From: an uncultured Dehalococcoidia bacterium
Lineage (GTDB): Bacteria > Chloroflexota > Dehalococcoidia > Lucifugimonadales > UBA3495
NCBI GenBank assembly: GCA_951812535.1
Contig: CATOSK010000003.1
Coordinates: 221,001 to 285,000 of the forward strand
Length of the DNA stretch: 64,000 nucleotides
Direction of reading: 5' to 3'
Part shown: in pieces, positions 58,724 through 64,000 of the stretch
Layout of the letters: the number at the start of each line of letters is the position of its first letter
Numbering within the stretch: the stretch's first letter is position 1
Made by a program: the position numbers and the translations under genes
Notes under the pieces: model-generated
What the model saw: the letters and a program-made list of their open reading frames with translations, nothing else
Database searches by the model: none
Told to the model about the DNA's origin: nothing

Positions 58724-59536
58724 TCAGAGGCACCGCTCCGCCTCGGAACGGATGTAGTCCCGGAACGGCTGGGGCAACTCGGCCGCCGCGGCGGCCTGGG
58801 CGTTTTCCTGGACGCGCTCCGGGCGGGAGGTGGTGGGTATGGCTGAGCTCACCCGCCGGTCGGAGATGACCCAGGCCAGCAGAGCTTGGGCCCAGGTGTT
58901 GATGCCGTAGTCCCGCAGCGGTGTCAGGTCGGGCTGTTGTTTGAGTTCCAGCACGTAACGGCCCTTCTGCAACGGCTCCATTACCAGGACGCCGGTGCCC
59001 AGCTCCTCGGCCAGGGGCAGCACTTCATCCTCAGCGCTCCGGTTCAACACGTTGTAGGGAATCTGTACGGCATCGACCCGGCGCTGCCGCATCAGGTCCA
59101 TGATAGTGGGATAGGCGTCCGGCACCATGGCCGAGACGCCAACCATTCCTACCTTGCCCTCGCCCTTGAGCCTCTCCAGGGTGGGAAGGTGTGTCTGCCA
59201 GTCAATCATATTGTGGACCTGGAAGAGGTCGATGTAGCCGGTCTTCAGCAGCTCGAAGGAGCGGGCAATCTGGGCCTCGCCGGCCGCCTTGCCCTCGGTG
59301 CGGACCTTGGTGGCGATGTAGAATTGGTCCCGCAGGTCCTCGGTGATCTCGCCCACCACCTGCTCCGCATGGCCGTACCAGGCGGCGGTGTCGATCAGGT
59401 TTACGTCGCTCTTCAGGCAATTGTCCACGATTCGCCTTCGGACAGCTATCTCATCATCGTCGGTAACATCGAAAGTGCGGAGGGTCCCCAGCCCAATGGC
59501 TGAGACATCCAGACTGCCCAGTTTGCGGTATTCCAT
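58724..59536 (-). CDS. Aldo/keto reductase
   Basis: 270 residues starting MEYRKLGSLDVSAIGLGTL. TIM-barrel AKR motifs: catalytic Asp and Tyr in LIDTAAWYGHAEQVVGE near residues 47-63, lysine in FYIATKVRTEG near 71-81, YIDLFQVHNMIDW near 100-112 and the cofactor phosphate-binding region SSAIPTTSRPERVQEN near 229-244. NADPH-dependent reduction of an aldehyde or ketone is expected. The frame is open 11 codons upstream, but MEYRKLG is the normal family start. Confidence 0.9.
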   Translation of the reverse strand: MEYRKLGSLDVSAIGLGTLRTFDVTDDDEIAVRRRIVDNCLKSDVNLIDTAAWYGHAEQVVGEITEDLRDQFYIATKVRTEGKAAGEAQIARSFELLKTGYIDLFQVHNMIDWQTHLPTLERLKGEGKVGMVGVSAMVPDAYPTIMDLMRQRRVDAVQIPYNVLNRSAEDEVLPLAEELGTGVLVMEPLQKGRYVLELKQQPDLTPLRDYGINTWAQALLAWVISDRRVSSAIPTTSRPERVQENAQAAAAAELPQPFRDYIRSEAERCL

Positions 59537-59617
59537 TCTTCCGTGACCTCTCCCAAGTATCCAAGTCAAACGCGGCCATAAAGACTAAGCATGGCGCCAA
59601 ACTTTGACAAGGTGGCG

Positions 59618-60496
59618 CTATCCTTGCCGGACGTACTTGTCCATCCGCTCCATTGCGCCCAGGGCCATGTAGATGTCGCCGTGGGCGTCAATCCAGCTGC
59701 CGTGGGCGGAGTTGGCGTCCCAGCGTGCCACCACGTTGCCGTGCTTGTCCAGGAGGCTGACCCGTGCCGACAACCCGTCGACCGCCCCTTCGCTGACGCA
59801 GAGAACGCCGTCGCTGTCCATGGAGATGTCCAGGGGGCGGCGCAGGTCCGACCACATCTCGCGGAACTGCCCATCAGCGGAGAAGACCTGGATCCGGCTG
59901 TTCTCCCGGTCGCAGACGAACACCGTGCCTTCCTCGTCCACCAGTATGCTGTGAGGCAGGTGGAACTGGTTGGGTCCCTCCTTCCCAGGCTCGCCCCAGG
60001 AGGAAATGAGCTGGCCATCCCCGGAGAATCGGTGCACCCGGGCGTTGCGGTATCCGTCGGAGACGTAGAGGTCACCAGAGGGCGAGGGCACCAACTCGGT
60101 GGGGTAGTTGAACGGGCCGGCTGCCCGAGGCACCAGGTCCCCCGGCCGCTCGCCGCCGGTATCCGAGTGAACGCCTCGGTCGCCCAGGATCTGGAGAGGC
60201 TTGCCTTCCAGGGTGAACTTCAGGGCCACCGAGTCGGACCGGTCGGTGACGTAGACGATATCGTCGTGAATGCAGATCCCGTGGGGGTCGGTGATTACCC
60301 CGGCGCCCCAGGAATCCAGGAAATTGCCCTCCCGGTCAAAAATCATCACCGGCGGATCTTTCCTCTGGAAGACATACACCCGGTCCCGGGAGTCGGTGGT
60401 CACCGCGCTGGTGTTGCCGAAAGTCTGGCCGGCGGGCAGCTTGGCCCAGTTTTCGATAAGCTGGTAGGTATACTTGCCCGTTCCTACGGTGGTCAT
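59618..60496 (-). CDS. NHL-repeat beta-propeller protein
   Basis: 292 residues with five or six NHL-type repeats, for example DRVYVFQRKDPPVMIFDREG, DLYVSDGYRNARVHRFSGDG and TVFVCDRENSRIQVFSADGQ. The pattern is that of peptidyl-alpha-hydroxyglycine lyase-like and SMP-30-like propellers. No signal peptide is visible. It may act as a lactonase or lyase or as a binding scaffold. Followed by the aldo/keto reductase 82 bp on. Confidence 0.8.
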   Translation of the reverse strand: MTTVGTGKYTYQLIENWAKLPAGQTFGNTSAVTTDSRDRVYVFQRKDPPVMIFDREGNFLDSWGAGVITDPHGICIHDDIVYVTDRSDSVALKFTLEGKPLQILGDRGVHSDTGGERPGDLVPRAAGPFNYPTELVPSPSGDLYVSDGYRNARVHRFSGDGQLISSWGEPGKEGPNQFHLPHSILVDEEGTVFVCDRENSRIQVFSADGQFREMWSDLRRPLDISMDSDGVLCVSEGAVDGLSARVSLLDKHGNVVARWDANSAHGSWIDAHGDIYMALGAMERMDKYVRQG

Positions 60497-60551
60497 CTTG
60501 TCTCCTCCTCGCTAATGGGTCAACAGACCTTATCAGAAACTGCCTCAAGAA

Positions 60552-60608
60552 TCCCTTCCCCTCGACGGGGGAAGAGCCTGCCCCCGCGAAGGCGGGGGCC
60601 AGGATGGA
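60552..60608. repeat. Hairpin-forming intergenic repeat, copy 2
   Basis: TCCCTTCCCCTCGACGGGGGAA, then a second perfect hairpin GCCCCCGCGAAGGCGGGGGC, then AGGATGG. It resembles 23671-23710 with an extra hairpin inserted. Confidence 0.55.
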
Positions 60609-60667
60609 GAGTGCCGATTACCCGGTTGCAAAACGGCGAAACGTCCCGGCAGTCTTGCGCTGATTCC

Positions 60668-61540
60668 TTACCCGAAGAACCCCTCCTCAATGTGTTCCCG
60701 TATCACTCCGGCCACCAACTCCGGGCGTTGCAGGGGAACGTCGTGGACGCTGTCTTCCAGCCACACAACCCTGCTTCTTGGGATGGATTCAGCGGCAGCC
60801 TCGACGCTGGCTTCCCTTCGCTCCAGCCTTTCCGCCGCTGCCGGGTTGTCCCGCTGCCGGGCGGGCATCAGCAGCACCGGACATTCCACCCGGGGATACA
60901 GTTGCGGAGGGTGGTGGTCCCACAGGGCCTCGATGATCCTTATGTGGTTCTCGCGGCTGAGCTGGGGACGGATCGTATTGTCCTCCAGTACCGCAAAGTT
61001 GGCGAGAATCGCTTCCTCCACCCGGGGCGTCGGCATCCGGGCCTGGTTGCCGTTGCGGATGCGCTCCAGGAACTGGTCCACCGTCATGCCAGTGAGCACG
61101 GGAGGGGCCATCTGCTCCCGGGTTTCCTCCAGGGTCGGGTAGCGAGCCGAAGGTTCGATCATGCCGCCGTCAACGAAGCAAAGCCCGCTGGTTTCCAAAT
61201 GATGGTCCACCGCGAACTCCAGGGCCACGTCTCCTCCCCAGGAGTGCCCGGCTATGATGGGCCGGTCCAATCCCATCCATTGGATGAATCCCAGCAGGTC
61301 ATCGGCAACGGAAGCGAAGTCATACCCTTCTTCCGGTTTGGCGCTCTCGCCGTGGCCCCGCTGGTCCAGGGCCACCACCGAGTATTCCCCGGCCAGGATG
61401 GGGGCCGCCAGGTCCCAGATATGACAGGTTGACGCCAACCCGTGCAGGAGTACCAGGGAGCGGCCAAAGCCGCCCCAGTCCCGATAGTGAAACTCCAGAC
61501 CCTTGATGGCTATCCGTTTATCCTGGGGATATTGGGACAA
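60668..61540 (-). CDS. Alpha/beta hydrolase
   Basis: 290 residues from a TTG at 61540 behind GGAAGGA; the frame continues upstream without fold content. The oxyanion region is VLLHGLASTCHIWD near residues 29-42, followed by VVALDQRGHGESAKP near 54-68. The nucleophile is the serine in IIAGHSWGGDVAL near 94-106 and the C-terminal histidine is in LEDSVHDVPLQRPE. It is a complete canonical triad, unlike the hydrolase at 18054-18848. Substrate unknown. The hairpin repeat at 60552-60608 lies downstream. Confidence 0.88.
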   Translation of the reverse strand: MSQYPQDKRIAIKGLEFHYRDWGGFGRSLVLLHGLASTCHIWDLAAPILAGEYSVVALDQRGHGESAKPEEGYDFASVADDLLGFIQWMGLDRPIIAGHSWGGDVALEFAVDHHLETSGLCFVDGGMIEPSARYPTLEETREQMAPPVLTGMTVDQFLERIRNGNQARMPTPRVEEAILANFAVLEDNTIRPQLSRENHIRIIEALWDHHPPQLYPRVECPVLLMPARQRDNPAAAERLERREASVEAAAESIPRSRVVWLEDSVHDVPLQRPELVAGVIREHIEEGFFG

Positions 61541-61692
61541 AGGTGTTCCTTCCGAACAACGCCGCAGATTCCTGTGCCCGACTAGGAAACGGGGGGGAGG
61601 CGGTGCGTTCTCGCGGTGCGCCATGCGGAGAAAGGGGCCCACGTCACCGCGGGAGGCTTACCGCTGCGGGCTTCCCCACCGGCAAAGCCCGC

Positions 61693-62751
61693 CTAGCGGA
61701 ATCGGGGAGCTACCTCCTGGCCGAATAGACGGGCCGATGTGTCTAACAACTCCGGGGATATGGTGCCGCCCACGTTTGGCTCCATGATGACGCCCGACAG
61801 CCCCAGGAGGTCTCGCCACTCTTCAAGCCGCTGGGCCACGAAGTCTGGAGTTCCATAGATGAGGCGGTCTTCCATGGCGTCCTCATAGGTCATGTTGGCC
61901 AACCGTTCCGCCCGTTGCACCCTCCGTTCTCCCCCGAAGGAGGTGGCGGTCTGGATCAGGCCCTGCCGGATGCGGTTGTAGTAGCTCATGGTGCTTTCGT
62001 GAGGTTCGGTCACGGCACGGCCCATGTCCTCGGCCACGTATATGCCCACGCGGAGAATAACGTCTCCCTCCCCTGGGTGTCCCGCTTCCTTCCAGGCTTC
62101 CCGGTACTCGGAGATGGCTTCGGCCAGGTCGGAGACGCCGGAGCCACCCAGCCCGGCGAATATGGGGATGCCCAGGCGTCCCATGTCCGCGAAGGTTTCC
62201 CGGGTGGAGGCAGCGTAACGCAGCGGCGGGTGGGGCTGCTGGCAGGGTTTGGGGACCAGGCAAACGTCCTGGAAGTTGTAGTATTCGCCCTGGTAGGAGA
62301 AGCGTTCTTCGGTCCAGGCCAGCTTCATCACCTGGTAATACTCCATGAACCGTTCCCGGCTCTCGGAATAGGGGATGTTATACCCATCATACGCCCAGGG
62401 AAACCCGCTGCGCCCGATGCCCAGGTCCAGCCTCCCCTGGCTGATGTTGTCCAGGGTAGCCACCTCCTCGGCCATGCGTACCGGGTGCCCCAGGGGCAGT
62501 ACCAGCACCGCGGTGCCCACCCGGATTGTGCTGGTCCTGGCGGCGATGGCCGTGGCGAATATCAGTGGCGAGGCCACCACCGAGGGAATGGCCCGCCCGC
62601 TGCCCGGCGGGGCAAAATGTCGTTCTGCCAGCCACACGCCGTCGAAGCCCCATTCCTCCGCGCTGGCGGCGGTGGTGAAAGCCTCGCCGAAGGCTTCAGA
62701 CTGCGTCCTGCCTTCCCGGTAGTCACATTCCATCATCAGGCCAAATTTCAT
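61693..62751 (-). CDS. LLM class flavin-dependent oxidoreductase
   Basis: 352 residues starting MKFGLMMECDYREGRTQSEA with AAGGAG upstream. Blocks are FDGVWLAERHFAPPGSG near residues 41-57, IRVGTAVLVLPLGHPVRMAEE near 79-99, QGRLDLGIGRSGFPWAYDGY near 107-126 and YQGEYYNFQDV near 158-168. The C-terminal RLANMTYEDAMEDRLIYGTP matches the protein at 2168-3232, so they are paralogs and may share a substrate class. It is transcribed toward the alpha/beta hydrolase 152 bp away. Confidence 0.9.
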   Translation of the reverse strand: MKFGLMMECDYREGRTQSEAFGEAFTTAASAEEWGFDGVWLAERHFAPPGSGRAIPSVVASPLIFATAIAARTSTIRVGTAVLVLPLGHPVRMAEEVATLDNISQGRLDLGIGRSGFPWAYDGYNIPYSESRERFMEYYQVMKLAWTEERFSYQGEYYNFQDVCLVPKPCQQPHPPLRYAASTRETFADMGRLGIPIFAGLGGSGVSDLAEAISEYREAWKEAGHPGEGDVILRVGIYVAEDMGRAVTEPHESTMSYYNRIRQGLIQTATSFGGERRVQRAERLANMTYEDAMEDRLIYGTPDFVAQRLEEWRDLLGLSGVIMEPNVGGTISPELLDTSARLFGQEVAPRFR

Positions 62752-63015
62752 GCTTCGCTCCTTGGGGACTCGGCGCCGGGTTGCCCGTATGAGACCCCAG
62801 TCACGCCAACTATTTCGGCCAACGCTATCACTCGCCGACACCAGCGTCAAACGCGAAAAGGGCGGTGAAAAGCCACGGAAATACCGCCGATAGTACGCCT
62901 TGTCCGAAAATACGCCGCTGGAAAAGAAAAGCGCCGCCAGGACAAAGGCTCAGAGACGGGAGCACCCGACTGCCATCCATCCTCGACCAGGTTTCGTAGG
63001 GAGACCGGTTCTCCA

Positions 63016-63705
63016 TCAACCGCGCTTTGCAACCCATACGACGTGATGTGCTCCGCCCTTGCGGCTGCTTCTACCGTGCGCCCGCACCTTGACTTCATCC
63101 ACCCCGAAGCCCGCGCGGCGCAGCCGTTTGACGAATGCCGGTTGAGGAACGGCCGACCACACCGCCAAAACCCCGCCGCGCCGCAACGCCCCATGGGCGG
63201 CAGTCAGCCCCGGCAGGCTGTAAAGCCAGTTGTTGCCCTCCCGGACCATCGCCTCCGCGCCATTGTCAACATCAAGCAGGATGGCGTCGTAGTCACCTCG
63301 GGCGGCCATTATCAACTCGGCAACGTCGGTTTCATGGAGTTCAGTTCGGCGGTCGTCAAGAGGCCGGCCGGCCAGTTCAGCAAGCACTCCCCGGTTCCAT
63401 TCCGCCACCTCTGGCACGAGCTCCGCAACCACAACCCGGGCATCTTCGCCGAGGGTGTCCAGCGCCGTCCTCACCGAATAACCCATGCCCAAGCCCCCAA
63501 TCAGAACGCGGGCCCCCGGACGTTTTCCCAGGTTCTGGCAACCCAGTCTGGCCATGGCTTCTTCTGAACCGTAGACGCGGCTGTTCATGAGTTCCTGATT
63601 ATCCGCTTTGAGCGAGAACTCAGAGTCGCGTTGGTACAAAAGGAGCTCGGCTCCTCCCCCGGGGGGTTGGGCGCGGCCTAGCAACAGCCAAGGCTTCATC
63701 GACAC
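63016..63705 (-). CDS. Spermidine-synthase-like SAM-binding protein
   Basis: 229 residues with the Rossmann methyltransferase fold of spermidine synthases. ARVLIGGLGMGYSVRTAL near residues 64-81 is the glycine-rich loop, VVVAELVPEVAEWNRG near 89-104 holds the acidic ribose-binding residue and DYDAILLDVDNGAEAM near 137-152 the active-site aspartate region. The N-terminal sheet is short and the usual DE..YHE substrate segment is absent, so polyamine synthesis is not certain. The gene stands alone. Confidence 0.75.
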   Translation of the reverse strand: MSMKPWLLLGRAQPPGGGAELLLYQRDSEFSLKADNQELMNSRVYGSEEAMARLGCQNLGKRPGARVLIGGLGMGYSVRTALDTLGEDARVVVAELVPEVAEWNRGVLAELAGRPLDDRRTELHETDVAELIMAARGDYDAILLDVDNGAEAMVREGNNWLYSLPGLTAAHGALRRGGVLAVWSAVPQPAFVKRLRRAGFGVDEVKVRAHGRSSRKGGAHHVVWVAKRG

Positions 63706-63836
63706 CCCACGATGATGTCTGGAGCCGCCGGGGAAATGCCCTCGGCGGAATCCGATTTCTCGGACCGCAGGATTACCCCGGCGGTCCCTTCAGCCGGTCC
63801 GGCCAACCGGCCTTTCCAGCATGATTGCTAGCAGTT

Positions 63837-64000
63837 CTACCCAGTCGCGGTTGCGCCGGAATTGACAGCCGCAGGGTTGCCGCCTTCTTTCTCCGCCGGC
63901 GGTTTCGGGCCCGTTCTGAGAATGGACGAAACCTGGTGCATGTGGCTGAGAATCTCCCGGTAGGACTTCAGCGTTCCGGTCTCGTAATAGGGAATGCCCT
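63837..64000 (-). CDS. 3' end of an unidentified gene
   Basis: The minus strand from the window edge reads IPYYETGTLKSYREILSHMH, then QVSSILRTGPKPPAEKEG, then a Gly/Ala-rich tail to a TAG at 63837-63839. Only about 54 codons are present, so no family can be assigned. Confidence 0.5.
   Translation of the reverse strand, partial: GIPYYETGTLKSYREILSHMHQVSSILRTGPKPPAEKEGGNPAAVNSGATATG

Overview
The window is GC-rich and carries close to sixty genes on both strands in long same-strand runs. It most resembles a Chloroflexota genome of the SAR202/Dehalococcoidia type. The grounds are six luciferase-like flavin monooxygenases of different subfamilies, CaiB/BaiF CoA-transferase, MmgE/PrpD, fumarylacetoacetase-like and carboxymuconolactone-decarboxylase-like genes, an A1-type caa3 oxidase and a Bacillus-type phaQ. 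This assignment is inferred from gene content and no marker tree was run.

Layout. 80-8127 (minus) is a seven-gene catabolic run: fused CaiB-CaiB CoA-transferase, three LLM monooxygenases, a split ThDP decarboxylase and an FAH-family hydrolase. 8252-8401 is an IS110-type transposase remnant. 8622-9761 is citrate synthase. 10130-15515 holds a radical-SAM-like protein without its iron-sulfur cysteines, a zinc-ribbon protein, an FAD oxidoreductase, an ABM-type protein, a GlcG/HbpS-type protein and a collagen-like lipoprotein. 16055-22139 (plus) is a second metabolic run: LLM, double CMD protein, alpha/beta hydrolase, MmgE/PrpD, SDR, thioredoxin-fold lipoprotein. Both the hydrolase and the SDR lack normal catalytic residues. 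22146-24738 (minus) holds a small lipoprotein and an ABC-2 exporter. 24794-31547 (plus) is ctaA-ctaB-ctaC-ctaD-ctaE-ctaF, in which subunit IV is fused to a cytochrome c domain. 31634-37863 holds a kinase-like protein, DUF952, an Fn3 protein with 29 copies of a 15-bp repeat, an APH-type phosphotransferase and a carboxylesterase. 37864-40306 is a scar region with tRNA-Ala(CGC), tRNA-Ser(GCT), a 234-bp internally deleted IS5-like element inside an IS1380-type remnant, and dispersed intergenic repeats.

The most distinctive block is 40307-51907. On the plus strand it has a STAS protein, then a circularly permuted ATP-grasp gene and its usual alpha-E partner with an ammonium transporter gene wedged between them (5-bp gaps). 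Converging on it is a minus-strand operon: a second ammonium transporter, a second STAS protein, a response regulator-PP2C phosphatase, an RsbW-like ATPase, a periplasmic binding protein and a TorS-like histidine kinase, the last four joined by TAATG or ATGA overlaps. I read this as a ligand-sensing partner-switch pathway tied to ammonium uptake and an uncharacterised peptide-forming pair; that reading is inference.

The right end (52198-64000) holds a polyhydroxyalkanoate locus (phaQ, phasin, class III phaC, phaE) followed by an amidohydrolase, two more LLM enzymes, an SDR, an aldo/keto reductase, an NHL-repeat protein, an alpha/beta hydrolase, a spermidine-synthase-like protein and the 3' end of an unidentified gene.
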